DNA of 64,000 nucleotides from Vibrio coralliilyticus (GCF_024449095.1 NZ_CP024627.1:3100001-3164000), one strand, 5' to 3'. Shown: positions 26,082-40,713, counted from the first letter of the stretch. Notes: a model not told the origin generated them from the letters alone. Numbers and translations: made by a program.

Positions 26082-27335
26082 TTACTCCGGAAGAATGTTT
26101 TCTAGGGCCCAAAGGCTCGACAGCTCTTCACGCTGACGTACTAGGTGAGCTTTATTGCCATCGACCATCACTTCAGCGACCCGGGTACGTGTATTGTAGT
26201 TCGATGACATCACAAAGCCATACGCACCAGCTGAACGAACCGCAAGCAAGTCATTCTCTTGCAACACCAAAGCACGATCTTTACCAAGGAAATCGCCTGT
26301 CTCACAAATAGGGCCAACCAGATCGTATGTCACAGGTTCCCCTTGACGAGGAATGACAGGGACGATGTCCTGCCATGCTTGATATAAAGCCGGACGCATC
26401 AGGTCATTCATCGCAGCATCGATAATGGCGAAATTTTTATGTTCGGTATGTTTTAGGAATTCAACCTTGGTCAGTAACACCCCAGCGTTAGCAGCGATAG
26501 CACGGCCCGGTTCAAAAATAAGTTCTAGATCTTGGTGATTCTTCAGTCTACCTAGAAGTGCTTTGGCATACTCAGAAGGCTCAGGTGGTAATTCATCGCG
26601 ATAAATCACACCTAGACCGCCACCCACATCAAGGTGTTCAATATTGACACCTTGCGCTTTTAAATCATCAATAAGCGCCAACAAGCGATCAGTGGCATCA
26701 ATAAATGGTTCAATATCTGTAAGCTGAGAGCCAATGTGGCAGTCGATACCTTTGATTTCCAAATTCTCGAGACTTTGTGCAAACTGATATACCGCAGGCG
26801 CGCGATCAAAGGCAATGCCAAACTTATTATCACGCAGACCCGTTGAAATATAAGGGTGCGTATTGGCATCAACATCTGGGTTAATGCGTAGTGAAATAGG
26901 CGCTTTCACCCCTAGCTCACCCGCCACCTTGTTAAGGCGCTCTAGTTCCGGTTCAGATTCAACATTGAAACATTTGATACCCAATTCTAGGGCGCGTTTC
27001 ATTTCAGCCGCTGTCTTACCCACACCGGAGAAAACCACTTTACTTGCTTGACCACCTGCAGCAATAACACGTTCCAGTTCACCACCTGAAACGATATCAA
27101 AGCCGGAACCTAGACGAGCCAGCGTATTGAGCACACCTAAATTCGAATTCGCTTTGACCGCATAACACACTAGGTGTGGGTGCTCACCCACGGATTTATC
27201 AAATGCATTCCAGTGACGCTCAAACGTTGCGCGGGAATATACGTATAGTGGCGTTCCAAATTGCTCTGCTAAGTCTGTCAGTGGAACATCTTCGGCCCAA
27301 AGTTGGCCATCATCCTGATAGTTGAAGTAATCCAA
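26082..27335 (-). CDS. lysA: Diaminopimelate decarboxylase LysA
   Basis: This PLP enzyme makes lysine from meso-diaminopimelate. The 417-residue protein has the PLP lysine K61 in YAVKANSN. It also has the [10 protein letters not shown] loop, the LDVGGGLGV phosphate-binding turn, EPGRAI, and the dimer-interface active-site Cys in GPICETGD. The start is ATG at 27335. It is downstream of lptM and upstream of dapF in one operon. Confidence 0.96.
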   Translation of the reverse strand: MDYFNYQDDGQLWAEDVPLTDLAEQFGTPLYVYSRATFERHWNAFDKSVGEHPHLVCYAVKANSNLGVLNTLARLGSGFDIVSGGELERVIAAGGQASKVVFSGVGKTAAEMKRALELGIKCFNVESEPELERLNKVAGELGVKAPISLRINPDVDANTHPYISTGLRDNKFGIAFDRAPAVYQFAQSLENLEIKGIDCHIGSQLTDIEPFIDATDRLLALIDDLKAQGVNIEHLDVGGGLGVIYRDELPPEPSEYAKALLGRLKNHQDLELIFEPGRAIAANAGVLLTKVEFLKHTEHKNFAIIDAAMNDLMRPALYQAWQDIVPVIPRQGEPVTYDLVGPICETGDFLGKDRALVLQENDLLAVRSAGAYGFVMSSNYNTRTRVAEVMVDGNKAHLVRQREELSSLWALENILPE

Positions 27336-27358
27336 AATGCTATCCCTTATGTTGTTAT

Positions 27359-27481
27359 TTATTGTTGTGAAGGCTGCTCATTCTGGGAGGCATCTTCAGG
27401 CATATAAAGAGGACCTGTCTGACCACAGCCGGCCAAACCCAGAACAGATAAAAGAAACAGAGCGATGAGTGATTTTTTCAT
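27359..27481 (-). CDS. lptM: LPS translocon maturation lipoprotein LptM (YifL)
   Basis: The 40-residue lipoprotein is encoded by ATG 27479-27481 to TAA 27359-27361. It has an N-terminal signal and a lipobox LAGC with lipidated Cys 19, followed by the conserved GQTGPLYMPED motif. LptM binds LptD in the outer membrane and helps disulfide maturation of the LPS translocon. It lies just upstream of lysA, the usual position (yifL-dapF region in E. coli). Confidence 0.9.
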   Translation of the reverse strand: MKKSLIALFLLSVLGLAGCGQTGPLYMPEDASQNEQPSQQ

Positions 27482-27555
27482 GGGTTGTGTCGTGATTAAT
27501 CTTTCAATGCCCCCTATAATCGCACCACACTCAGGAAAAGCAATAGGATAAAAAG

Positions 27556-27870
27556 ATGAACGAGACTGAATTTCATCAGCAGGCAGATGTTCAAATGCAA
27601 ATCATCGAAGAAATGATTGATGATTCAGGCGCGGACATTGATTACGAAACGTCTGGCAATGTAATGACTCTAGAGTTTGAGGATCGCAGCCAAATCATTA
27701 TTAATCGCCAAGAACCAATGAAAGAAATCTGGCTGGCATCCAAATCTGGTGGCTTCCACTTCGCGATGGTCAACGAACAATGGGTTTGTTCCAAAACAGG
27801 CCTAGAGTTGATTGCGATGGTTAAGCAGGAATGTGAAAAGCATTCAGATGAAGAGATCGAGTGGGTTTAA
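27556..27870 (+). CDS. cyaY: Frataxin homologue CyaY
   Basis: CyaY modulates iron-sulfur cluster assembly by binding IscS and iron. The 104-residue protein has the acidic first helix (EEMIDDSGADIDYETSG), the NVMTLEFEDRSQIIINRQEP strands, and the WLASKSGGFHF segment. It lies between divergent lptM-lysA and convergent cyaA, as in E. coli. Confidence 0.95.
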   Translation: MNETEFHQQADVQMQIIEEMIDDSGADIDYETSGNVMTLEFEDRSQIIINRQEPMKEIWLASKSGGFHFAMVNEQWVCSKTGLELIAMVKQECEKHSDEEIEWV

Positions 27871-27891
27871 TTCCCTGTAAAACTCCGATAC

Positions 27892-27919
27892 AAAAAAGAG
27901 CACATAACGTGCTCTTTTT
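27892..27919. terminator. Bidirectional terminator between cyaY and cyaA
   Basis: AAAAAAGAGCAC / GTGCTCTTTTT close an ATAAC loop between the convergent genes. Confidence 0.85.
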
Positions 27920-27931
27920 CATCGATTCGAA

Positions 27932-30460
27932 TTACGCATTCACCGCCCGACTTGGCTTGGAATAGTTCGCGCCATCATTACGATATGGCACGATATAAGA
28001 ATCCCCTTCTTCAGGGTGAACAATTTGATAGTACTGCGGTAAATTAAAGTTAATAAACTGAGTCGACAACTGATTGTCATCTTTGACTGACGTGTAAAAA
28101 CTATTCACACTGGCGATCATCTCATCTTTCATACCGCTGAACTGATGGTATACCTCAACGCGATTCGCTTCATCCAGCACGTAAATATTGAAGCCCTGTT
28201 CAGAATCTTCAAAGAAGAACTGAATCAGCCCCTCACTGGCAAAACTGTCAACGATCTCCGGCAACTGGTAGTCCTGTTCTTTATCCAAGACCAGCAACGG
28301 TGGTCCTTTTAACTTGCTGGTCGAGATGCTGCGATAGAAATCAATAGAGTTTTCCAACATCTGCACAGACACGCCCCGACGCTCAAAAAACAAGCCATAG
28401 GTTTGCTGAGCAATACGCAGCGCTTTAAAGCGACGACGCTTCTCTTGTTCAATCGGCTTGAGACGCAAATCTATGCACTCCGCCAGTAGTTGATACACCA
28501 TGTTGCGCATCACACCACGTAGATTTTTACTGTAGCAGAACACATCAACTGACTCAGGAGGCAACGCATCTTGGTGCATTTTACCCAGAATGGTTTTCAG
28601 CGCATCGAGCATGGCCGTTTCACCTTTGAAATGCAGCGTACGGACTTCATGCCAAGAATTGCGATACACCAGATCAACACTACCGACCAGACAAGTCTGC
28701 TTTGAGCCGAAGCTAAAAATATCGGTCGTTTTCAGATCTACCTTCAGAGCACGGCCACTCAGCTCCGCTGTTGGGTCATCCTCAAAGTTGATGAACATCG
28801 CCAGTTGGCTAATTTCACAAGGACTCGCCAGGGCCTGCATCGTTGGGCGGCGTTTACGTAATGAGAAGGTATTACGCAAATCACTGACCATCTGATAAAA
28901 CTTATCAATATCCAGATGAGCATCGCGAACCACTGAGTGCAGACGCGTCGATTCTGTAATCAAACCATTAAAGAATGACCAAGCAACCAACTTACTGAGA
29001 TATTCATTGTGCTCAAGGAATGGTTGACCAAGGATACGATCGGGCTGAAGGGGTTGCTTATAGAGATACCAACCCGCTCGGTTTGTACGGCCCGGCCTGA
29101 CTTCAATAAAGCTCAGGTCTGGCTCGTGTAAGTCAGGAGAAATTTGCGGGTTCAGCAAAGTTACCTTACCCGGTAAAACCTCAAACGCCGCATAGAGCTT
29201 ACGCGCTAGGATACTGATGTCTTGTGGACTGATGGCAGAAGTGATGTCATTACGACGAGCAAATTGAATCAGGTTGCGGTAGCTCAACATCAAAGCATCA
29301 AGCAAAGCATGGTGAACCACTTTAACTTGCTCTACTTTCCAGTTACGGCGATCGTCCAACTCAACAAGCACGGAGTGGTCCCAATTCCATGTTTTGATCA
29401 TGTCGCTCATCGCTTCACGGCGCCAAGCAACGGAACCCATTCCAGGTTCGCGAGACAACTTCTCGTGCGTTTTGAGATAAAAACAGCGACGTACCAAATC
29501 AAGACGATTGTAGTCCCCAATGCGTTCAAGATAGCGGGTCACCTTTTCAAGCATCAAGTAGTAAGCATCCATGCCGTAGAGATCTGGCTCATGAGCAAAG
29601 AAGCGACGTTTGGTATCAAGACTGAGAAGTTGCGTATGAGGGTATTCCCATGAATACGCTTCAAGCAAGATGGCTTTTAGCACGGACTTATATGGAGAGT
29701 CGATGCTCTTATACAACTGCCATAAGTTCGAGCCAAAATACTCTTCAGCCGGAATGCGATTCAACTGACCAAAATCAATCCATTGTGAGCAATCAATGTA
29801 ACCTTGGCTGCACAGATCACGCACGTATTCGTCGTAGCACTCTTCCATCTCTGGTGGCACGATTTGCCACAACAAACGCTGGCCCGCAAGACGAACCGCG
29901 GAACGATAGAATTCATCTAACAATAGTAGGTGCTGGGATGAGCCACAGTTGTCCCCTGTCATTTCTTCAGAACGATTGGTGCGAAAACGTTCTTCATCCA
30001 TCAGGAAGAAGTTCGCCTCAACCCCTTGGCTCTGAGCCCAATCGGTGATCAACAAACATTTATTGGTCAGGCATTCTCTTTCTTCACAGCTCATTGAGGG
30101 AGATACACATACCCAGATATCGAGATCGCTTGAAGTGCTCTGCCCAATGGAAGAAGTACTTCCCATGGTATACAAGCCAAGAATAGCGGGCTCAACGCTG
30201 GTTCGAAGTGACTGACCAATCGTCAATTCTGTGTCTTCGACAAACTGCTGTTGCACCTCATTAAATTCGAGATCGTATACACCAAAAGGGACTTGGGAGT
30301 CGTAATAACCTGGGATGACTGGATGATTGAAATGAAGAAGAGTAGGAATAAGATGGAATACACGCTGACTTTGCATATCCATAAGAGCCAGCGCGCGCTC
30401 AATACGCTGCTGGTTTAGATTATCAAGTCTTTGAATAAGCGTCTTTGTATAAGCCTGCAA
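27932..30460 (-). CDS. cyaA: Class I adenylate cyclase CyaA
   Basis: CyaA makes cAMP from ATP for CRP signalling. The 842-residue protein (E. coli 848) has the N-terminal catalytic nucleotidyltransferase domain. The GSTSSIGQ motif and nearby SDLDIWVC provide the active-site Ser and Asp pair, at about residues 100-115. The C-terminal half is the regulatory region and includes a conserved His-containing segment. The start is ATG at 30460. A CRP-like site lies about 70 nt upstream. It is divergent from hemC. Confidence 0.97.
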   Translation of the reverse strand: MQAYTKTLIQRLDNLNQQRIERALALMDMQSQRVFHLIPTLLHFNHPVIPGYYDSQVPFGVYDLEFNEVQQQFVEDTELTIGQSLRTSVEPAILGLYTMGSTSSIGQSTSSDLDIWVCVSPSMSCEERECLTNKCLLITDWAQSQGVEANFFLMDEERFRTNRSEEMTGDNCGSSQHLLLLDEFYRSAVRLAGQRLLWQIVPPEMEECYDEYVRDLCSQGYIDCSQWIDFGQLNRIPAEEYFGSNLWQLYKSIDSPYKSVLKAILLEAYSWEYPHTQLLSLDTKRRFFAHEPDLYGMDAYYLMLEKVTRYLERIGDYNRLDLVRRCFYLKTHEKLSREPGMGSVAWRREAMSDMIKTWNWDHSVLVELDDRRNWKVEQVKVVHHALLDALMLSYRNLIQFARRNDITSAISPQDISILARKLYAAFEVLPGKVTLLNPQISPDLHEPDLSFIEVRPGRTNRAGWYLYKQPLQPDRILGQPFLEHNEYLSKLVAWSFFNGLITESTRLHSVVRDAHLDIDKFYQMVSDLRNTFSLRKRRPTMQALASPCEISQLAMFINFEDDPTAELSGRALKVDLKTTDIFSFGSKQTCLVGSVDLVYRNSWHEVRTLHFKGETAMLDALKTILGKMHQDALPPESVDVFCYSKNLRGVMRNMVYQLLAECIDLRLKPIEQEKRRRFKALRIAQQTYGLFFERRGVSVQMLENSIDFYRSISTSKLKGPPLLVLDKEQDYQLPEIVDSFASEGLIQFFFEDSEQGFNIYVLDEANRVEVYHQFSGMKDEMIASVNSFYTSVKDDNQLSTQFINFNLPQYYQIVHPEEGDSYIVPYRNDGANYSKPSRAVNA

Positions 30461-30525
30461 GGGTGATTCCTTGGTTAATTCCTAACTGTGCTCTGACGAT
30501 AAATTGCTCTAAAGCACTAACAAAA

Positions 30526-30541
30526 CGTGATCAATTTAACA
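30526..30541 (-). promoter_or_regulatory. Candidate CRP site upstream of cyaA
   Basis: CGTGA-N6-TAACA matches 8 of 10 consensus positions of TGTGA-N6-TCACA. It lies in the 335-nt divergent cyaA-hemC spacer, 66 nt from the cyaA start. In E. coli cyaA is repressed by CRP through a site at its promoter; the same role here is inferred. I saw nothing else assignable in this spacer. Confidence 0.4.
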
Positions 30542-30795
30542 CTTTTATTTCGTTTGGTAAAGAAATGTACGATCGAATCGACACTGTTTTGTTCATCAAT
30601 ATTCTCGCGACATAGTGTGGTACGTATCTACCTTTTGTAATAATAGCCCATTTTACAAACGAGATACTCATCACACTATTTTGAATATTTTCTGCTAGCC
30701 CAATAACTCACTTTCAACGAGACGATCTAGCAGGAAGACTTTTTCTTAGAGAATGGTAGGATTAGCCTCATCTAAACTGTTATCCAAAGACCATC

Positions 30796-31734
30796 ATGAC
30801 ACAATCGACTCCAATTCGAATTGCCACACGCAAAAGCCCTCTCGCCCTTTGGCAAGCCTATTATGTACGAGATGCACTTCAAGCTGCACACCCCGGCTTA
30901 CAAGTTGAACTTGTCACCATGGTCACCAAAGGTGACGTTATTCTCGACACTCCTCTGGCGAAAGTTGGAGGTAAAGGTTTATTCGTAAAAGAGCTTGAAG
31001 TCGCCATGTTAGAAGGACGCGCAGATTTGGCGGTCCATTCAATGAAAGACGTGCCCGTTGATTTTCCAGAGGGCTTAGGGCTGGTCACGATTTGCGAACG
31101 TGAAGACCCGCGTGATGCTTTCGTATCCAATACCTACAACAACATTGACGAATTACCACAAGGTGCAATAGTGGGTACTTGCAGCCTGCGTCGTCAGTGC
31201 CAGATTAAAGAATATCGTCCTGACTTAGTGATTAAAGAGCTTCGCGGCAACGTTGGAACGCGTTTGGGTAAACTTGATGCCGGAGAATATGATGCCATCA
31301 TCCTTGCCGCAGCAGGCCTAAAACGCCTCGAACTTGAAGAACGAATCCGCAGCTTTATCGAACCAGAGCAATCTCTGCCTGCTGTAGGACAAGGGGCTGT
31401 TGGCATTGAATGTCGCCTTAATGACGAGCGTCTGATCAAACTACTTGAGCCACTCAACCACAAAGATACCGCCGATCGCGTTCTGTGCGAACGCGCCATG
31501 AACCTCACACTAGAAGGTGGCTGTCAGGTGCCTATTGGTAGTTATTCTCTTCTAGATGGTGATGATATTTGGCTTCGAGCTCTAGTCGGTGAGCCCGATG
31601 GTTCAAAGATTGTGCGTGGTGAGATCAAAGGTCCACGTACCGAAGCCGAAAAGCTGGGTGTCACTTTAGCCAATCAATTACTTGACGATGGGGCGCGTGA
31701 TATATTGACCAGACTGTACGCGGATCACGAGTAA
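30796..31734 (+). CDS. hemC: Porphobilinogen deaminase (hydroxymethylbilane synthase)
   Basis: HemC joins four porphobilinogen molecules into hydroxymethylbilane for haem and sirohaem. The 312-residue protein has the catalytic Asp D84 in HSMKD and [13 protein letters not shown] for substrate binding. The cofactor-attaching C243 is in [11 protein letters not shown]. It is the first gene of hemCDXY, and hemD starts 4 nt later. Confidence 0.97.
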   Translation: MTQSTPIRIATRKSPLALWQAYYVRDALQAAHPGLQVELVTMVTKGDVILDTPLAKVGGKGLFVKELEVAMLEGRADLAVHSMKDVPVDFPEGLGLVTICEREDPRDAFVSNTYNNIDELPQGAIVGTCSLRRQCQIKEYRPDLVIKELRGNVGTRLGKLDAGEYDAIILAAAGLKRLELEERIRSFIEPEQSLPAVGQGAVGIECRLNDERLIKLLEPLNHKDTADRVLCERAMNLTLEGGCQVPIGSYSLLDGDDIWLRALVGEPDGSKIVRGEIKGPRTEAEKLGVTLANQLLDDGARDILTRLYADHE

Positions 31735-31738
31735 GCCG

Positions 31739-32467
31739 ATGGCAGTGTTGGTCACTCGGCCCGGTGAACAAGGCCGCGCACTCTGCCATCAACTCAATCG
31801 CGCAGGAGTCTGCGCGTTACACCATTGTCTTATTGAAATTCGACCTGGGGAAGATCTCCCCAGCATTTCATCTCAGCTCGCACAATTCGACCTCATTATT
31901 GCTGTCAGTCAACATGCGGTAACGCTCACACAAAAGGCTTTCCTACCTCAACAAAAATGGCCGAAAGCAGCGTCCTACATTGCCGTCGGTCAAAAAACCG
32001 CACATGTTTTAAGCAAACTTAGCCAGCAAAAAGTACACTACCCTGACGTTGGTGACAGCGAGCACCTGCTCAAGCTGGACATACTTAAAAACGTCAAAGA
32101 CAAAAAGGTGGTTATCCTACGAGGCAATGGTGGTCGAGAACTCATCTATGAATCGCTCAAATCCAGAGGAGCTCAAGTCCGCTACTTTGAGGTATACAAA
32201 CGAGAAAACCTCGCTTTTGACTCAGATTTGTTGGTACCTCTATGGCAGGATAAAGACATTCAACAATTAGTCATCACCAGTTCAGGTCAGCTAAGTTACT
32301 TTGTATCTCAGTTGACGCCAGCGCAATTGAACTGGGCATTCGGGTTGCAACTCTATGTACCGAGTGAACGTATCGCGAATGAAGCGCAACAGCTGGGGTT
32401 TCTCCATGTAAATAATACCGGCAGCGCTTCCAATAAAGATTTACTGGCTACTCTCCGGCCAAAGTGA
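31739..32467 (+). CDS. hemD: Uroporphyrinogen-III synthase
   Basis: HemD closes hydroxymethylbilane to uroporphyrinogen III with inversion of ring D. The 242-residue protein has the two-domain family outline: VTRPGEQGRALCHQL at the start, SQHAVTLT, VILRGNGGRE, and VITSSGQLSYF near the end. It is divergent in sequence, as is usual for HemD, and is identified firmly by its position between hemC and hemX. Confidence 0.92.
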   Translation: MAVLVTRPGEQGRALCHQLNRAGVCALHHCLIEIRPGEDLPSISSQLAQFDLIIAVSQHAVTLTQKAFLPQQKWPKAASYIAVGQKTAHVLSKLSQQKVHYPDVGDSEHLLKLDILKNVKDKKVVILRGNGGRELIYESLKSRGAQVRYFEVYKRENLAFDSDLLVPLWQDKDIQQLVITSSGQLSYFVSQLTPAQLNWAFGLQLYVPSERIANEAQQLGFLHVNNTGSASNKDLLATLRPK

Positions 32468-32481
32468 ACAGGACAAGACCA

Positions 32482-33687
32482 ATGACAAGTAAAAATAAAA
32501 ACGACCACATTGAACCTGAGAAAGACCAAGAAACAGCATCACCTGTTGAGACTCAACAGTCTTCCAACGATACTTCCAATGCGTCTGAATCTCCCTCTAC
32601 GTCTTCCGATAAAAAGTCTGAGCCTACAGCGTCAACAGACACTGCCAAACAAGAAAAAAATGCAAAGCGCGGGGTTAAACTCGGTGCTGCCGCCATTGTG
32701 ATTTCACTGATATTTGGTGGCGGCTTAACCATTCAGATGGAGCAACAAAGCGCTCAATATCAATCCCAAATTGAATCACTTAGGACACAACTAGAGCAAA
32801 CCACAGCCTCCGTTAAGCAAGACCTCATTGCTACTCAGAAAGTAACCTTAGAAAAAGCAACGGAAATCACTCATAAAACCGAAACCGCTTTATCGCAACA
32901 GCAGAAAAGTATCGAAAGCTTGCAACTTGCAATTGCTGATGTCAAAGGCCGTCGCCCCAACGATTGGCTACTTGCCGAGGCAGACTACCTCGTCAAACTA
33001 GCAGGCCGTAAGTTATTTCTAGAACATGATGCAGTCAGTGCCACTAAATTGATGGAAAGTGCCGATCAGCGTATCGCAGCACTGAATGACCCAAGCTTGG
33101 TGCCGTTACGTAAATCAATGGCGAATGACATTACGAAGCTTAAGTCTGTGCCCATTATCGACCGCGAGGGCCTTGTTCTCAGATTAACAGCACTACAACA
33201 GCAAGTTGACAGCCTGCCGTTAGCCAATGCCATTCTTCCTGAGGCACCAGAGCAGAAAGAGCAACAGGTCTCCGAAGACATCTATGATTGGAAAGATAAC
33301 CTGATGACTTCACTCAAAGACTTCTCGGAGAATTTCATTACCTTCCGCACTCGAGATGGCAATGTCATTCCTCTGTTATCGCCTGAACAACATTTTTATC
33401 TTAAAGAAAACATTAAGGCCAAATTAGAAACAGCGATTAAAGCGGTGTACGTTGAGCAGCAAGATATTTATCAAACAGCATTAACCACTGCCGACAAATG
33501 GTCGAGTGCATTCTTCAACCAAGACGCCAACACCGTTATCGAGTTCAATAAAACTCTGGAAATGCTAAGCAAGCAGAATGTACAAGTCGACTACCCAGTG
33601 AAACTTGAAACACAGCAAATTCTGTCCGACGTGATTCGTGATCGCCTGCGCCGTGAAGTCACCACTCTGGTTACGGAGGAAAAATAA
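32482..33687 (+). CDS. hemX: HemX membrane protein
   Basis: The 401-residue protein has a cytosolic N terminus rich in Ser, Thr, Glu and Lys (about 1-65), one TM helix (about 66-86), and a periplasmic coiled coil (about 87-155) with many Gln and Glu. A conserved C-terminal region follows. HemX is encoded after hemD in many gammaproteobacteria. Its role is not settled; it was once called a methyltransferase without good evidence. The start was taken at ATG 32482, behind AGGACAAGACC, in preference to an in-frame GTG at 32464. Confidence 0.85.
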   Translation: MTSKNKNDHIEPEKDQETASPVETQQSSNDTSNASESPSTSSDKKSEPTASTDTAKQEKNAKRGVKLGAAAIVISLIFGGGLTIQMEQQSAQYQSQIESLRTQLEQTTASVKQDLIATQKVTLEKATEITHKTETALSQQQKSIESLQLAIADVKGRRPNDWLLAEADYLVKLAGRKLFLEHDAVSATKLMESADQRIAALNDPSLVPLRKSMANDITKLKSVPIIDREGLVLRLTALQQQVDSLPLANAILPEAPEQKEQQVSEDIYDWKDNLMTSLKDFSENFITFRTRDGNVIPLLSPEQHFYLKENIKAKLETAIKAVYVEQQDIYQTALTTADKWSSAFFNQDANTVIEFNKTLEMLSKQNVQVDYPVKLETQQILSDVIRDRLRREVTTLVTEEK

Positions 33688-34865
33688 TGTTCAGAATCAT
33701 TTTTCTCTTCCTTGTCTTAGGGGCTGGGCTGTTTGCCGGAACCCAATATGCGGGTCAGCAGGGCTACGTACTGATCTCGGTGGCCGATAAAACCATCGAG
33801 ATGAGTGTCACAACGTTAGTAATCTTCATGATTGCAACTTTAGCCTCACTTTTTGGCTTGGAATTTTTAATCAAGAAAACGTTCTCGGCCAGCTCAGCAA
33901 CTTGGAACTATTTCAGTGTGCGTAAGATGCGCCGTTCTCGCCGCTATACCAATGAAGGGATCATCAAATTACTTGAAGGTGACTTCAAGTCGGCAGAGAA
34001 GAAAGCCACTCGCTGGGCTAATCATCACGACATGCCCCTACTATGCTACTTGGTCGCTTCTGAAGCAGCTCAAGGAATGGGCGATAAGAAAAAACGTGAT
34101 TACTACTTAACGCTGGCATCTGAGCAGGAAAATGCTCAACTGGCCGTTGAATTGACCAGAGCAAAACAGCAGGTAAGAGAAGCGCAATACACACATGCCT
34201 TAGACACCCTAACCAAACTAAAATCCGACTACCCAGAAAACCGCATTGTTCTTAACCTACTTAAGACTGTCTATGTCGAGCTAAAAATGTGGCAGCCACT
34301 GCTGGACACTTTGCCTACCCTAGCAAAAAATAAAATCATTGCGAAAGATGAGCAGGAGCAATTGAACCAACGTGCTCAGTGCGGTCTGTTAGAGCAAGTC
34401 GCTGAACAAAAAGGCAGTGAAGGGCTGCTCACCCATTGGAACAGTCTTGCCCGTAAACAAAAAAACGATACTCATTTAGTCGAATGTTTTGCAAAACAGC
34501 TAATGGCTCGTAAAGCAGACAATGAGGCCTTCACGTTGGTAAAAGAGAGTCTTAAGAAACATCCAGCTTCCAACCTATACACTTTATTACCCGATATGAA
34601 TTTGGCCGATGAACATCCAGCTATAGTCTTCCTAGAAGAGGCTCTCAAAAAAGATGGTAACAACGCCCACGCACACAGTGCCCTTGCTCAGTTCCATTTA
34701 AGAAATGAAAACTGGTCTGAGGCACAACAGCATTTAGAAAAAGCGCTTTCTGTTCGCTCAAGCGTAGCGGATTATTCATCTTTAGCTGATGCGTTAGAAA
34801 AACAAAACATGACGAAGGCTGCTCATGAAGTATCAAAGAAAGCATTGACGTTAGTCCAAGCTTAG
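33687..34865 (+). CDS. hemY: HemY TPR membrane protein
   Basis: The 392-residue protein has two N-terminal TM helices (about 4-24 and 40-62) and then TPR-like helical repeats. These include DNEAFTLVKESLKKH and DGNNAHAHSALAQFHL. HemY of gammaproteobacteria is a membrane protein of unclear role in haem metabolism and is not the Bacillus HemY oxidase. The stop of hemX and the start of hemY overlap as TAATG. Confidence 0.88.
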   Translation: MFRIIFLFLVLGAGLFAGTQYAGQQGYVLISVADKTIEMSVTTLVIFMIATLASLFGLEFLIKKTFSASSATWNYFSVRKMRRSRRYTNEGIIKLLEGDFKSAEKKATRWANHHDMPLLCYLVASEAAQGMGDKKKRDYYLTLASEQENAQLAVELTRAKQQVREAQYTHALDTLTKLKSDYPENRIVLNLLKTVYVELKMWQPLLDTLPTLAKNKIIAKDEQEQLNQRAQCGLLEQVAEQKGSEGLLTHWNSLARKQKNDTHLVECFAKQLMARKADNEAFTLVKESLKKHPASNLYTLLPDMNLADEHPAIVFLEEALKKDGNNAHAHSALAQFHLRNENWSEAQQHLEKALSVRSSVADYSSLADALEKQNMTKAAHEVSKKALTLVQA

Positions 34866-34886
34866 CACCCTAGCGATATTATCTTC

Positions 34887-34911
34887 AGCCGACCTGATGG
34901 TCGGCTTTTTT
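34887..34911 (+). terminator. hemCDXY operon terminator
   Basis: AGCCGACC / GGTCGGCT around TGAT is followed by T6 and lies 21 nt after the hemY stop. Confidence 0.9.
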
Positions 34912-35232
34912 GTGCGTATGAGTAATATTCGTGACTACACCTAGTCATCAAACTAAGTGGTTCCACACAACAAATCACTATAAACAAAGGCTTCGTCACT
35001 AAGGTTGTCGCCTTAGAATGGCAAAGCATTAAGAGTCAAAGGCCGGAGATTTATCGTGGGAGGCTCTGCCACTTTTCGAATAATCGACACCATTGTCTCT
35101 AAACAACAAACCCAGCCTTCGGGCTGAATTTCTCAATAAGTGGCTAGCAGTAGTGGAAAGACTTAGTTCAGGATTATGGACAGCTGGGAGGGGAGTCGTT
35201 GGCCACAGACCAACAATAATATTTCATATACG
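34912..35232. other. Spacer between hemY and the rRNA operon
   Basis: No gene is apparent in this stretch of about 320 bp. It contains a small hairpin CAGCC-ttcg-GGCTG near 35113-35127. The text after it (TTTCTCAATAAGTGGC) resembles the text beside tRNA-Asp (TTCTCTGAATAAGTGGC), which could be a relic of a lost tRNA unit. Confidence 0.35.
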
Positions 35233-35262
35233 AAAAAGCCCTAACATTTCTGTTAGGGCTTT
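35233..35262 (-). terminator. rRNA operon terminator
   Basis: AGCCCTAAC / GTTAGGGCT around a 6-nt loop, with a T5 run on the minus strand, lies 11 nt after tRNA-Asp. Confidence 0.9.
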
Positions 35263-35273
35263 CTCTGAATAAG

Positions 35274-35350
35274 TGGCGGAGCGGACGGGACTCGAACCCG
35301 CGACCCCCGGCGTGACAGGCCGGTATTCTAACCAACTGAACTACCGCTCC
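35274..35350 (-). tRNA. tRNA-Asp (GTC)
   Basis: The 77-nt sequence starts GGAGCGG, has the D loop TTCAGTTGGTTAGAA, anticodon loop CTGTCAC with anticodon GTC, T loop GGTTCGAGTCC and encoded CCA. It is the distal tRNA of the rRNA operon and differs only slightly from E. coli tRNA-Asp. Confidence 0.97.
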
Positions 35351-35379
35351 GCACTGGTTAGACACTAAGTCTAAATGTA

Positions 35380-35499
35380 AAGCCTGGCGATGTCCTACTC
35401 TCACATGGGGAAGCCCCACACTACCATCGGCGCTATTGCGTTTCACTTCTGAGTTCGGCATGGAATCAGGTGGGTCCACAACGCTATGGTCGCCAAGCA
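35380..35499 (-). rRNA. rrf: 5S ribosomal RNA
   Basis: The 120-nt sequence begins TGCTTGGCGACC and ends TCGCCAGGCTT. It contains the conserved CCATGCCGAACTCAGAAGTG core. Ends were placed by pairing of the two termini and comparison with E. coli 5S. Confidence 0.95.
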
Positions 35500-35661
35500 A
35501 ATTCTTTATCAATTTGCTCGCAAATTCAAACGCACTTTAGTGCGGCCCTTTAGGGTGAGATTTGCTTGCAAATCGAATAATTCGGAAAGCTGTTTTAAGT
35601 TCTGTGTTTACACATTCAATCTGTTCTTGCTTTGAGTCCATCAAAACCCTTTGGGTGTTGT

Positions 35662-38551
<2,890 letters not shown>

Positions 38552-38866
38552 ATACAACCCCAAAGGGTCTTCTAGTCAAACAACCAAAGTTGTCTGCAAT
38601 TATTTAAACATGATGCAGACTCGATTTTGCCGGACTCAAATATTAAGTATCTTTCGATACTTCCAAGAACACTTGAATGTGTGTTGGTACCTAAATCATA
38701 AAGATTTAGGATTTGAGAACTTTTAATTGAATAACAACGCATCTCATAGAGATGGGGATTGTTGTTATTCGTCAGCTTTCCAAATTGTTAAAGAGCAATC
38801 ATAGCTCGAAGCTTTCGCTTCAAAACCATCAATCTGTGTGGACACTCATCGTGAATAATCATCGTA
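38552..38866 (-). other. 16S-23S internal spacer without tRNA genes
   Basis: The 315-nt spacer has no tRNA. It has a perfect boxA antitermination site TGCTCTTTAACAA (38785-38797, minus strand). A hairpin has 10-bp arms GAATAACAAC / GTTGTTATTC (38729-38738 and 38761-38770), and a smaller hairpin CCTAAATC / GATTTAGG lies near 38692-38710. The sequence near 38830-38860 pairs with 40594-40623 upstream of 16S, forming the RNase III stem. Confidence 0.85.
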
Positions 38867-40418
<1,552 letters not shown>

Positions 40419-40636
40419 AAGATTTTGTCGGCTCAATGAATACTGAACATTACATAAGTAATGTTTGAATTGACTGTGCTCTTATTGGTTTTCACTTTTG
40501 AAAAAGTAAAACAAAACAGCTCAAGGCTGCTTCCCAATTCGAATGGTCACTTCGTATCATTGAAACCTAAATTGTTTCCGAAGAAACTATTTGGATTATC
40601 ATCAACGAGTGCCCACACAGATTGATAGGTTTATAT

Positions 40637-40649
40637 TGTTAAAGAGCTG
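40637..40649 (-). promoter_or_regulatory. rRNA leader boxA
   Basis: AGCTCTTTAACAA on the minus strand matches boxA at 12 of 13 positions and lies about 220 nt upstream of 16S. It recruits Nus factors for antitermination. Confidence 0.8.
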
Positions 40650-40685
40650 TGCTTTTCAAGAGGCTTCCTCTCAAAGCGGAGGTGC

Positions 40686-40713
40686 ATTCTAGCGAGATAA
40701 TTTGAAGAGTCAA
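40686..40713 (-). promoter_or_regulatory. rRNA operon promoter P2
   Basis: The -35 TTGACT (40708-40713) and -10 TAGAAT (40686-40691) are 16 bp apart, about 110 nt downstream of P1. Confidence 0.75.

Noticed and set aside
38552..38866. tRNA-Ile, tRNA-Ala or tRNA-Glu in the 16S-23S spacer
   Set aside because: No tRNA-like T loop or CCA end is present in the spacer.
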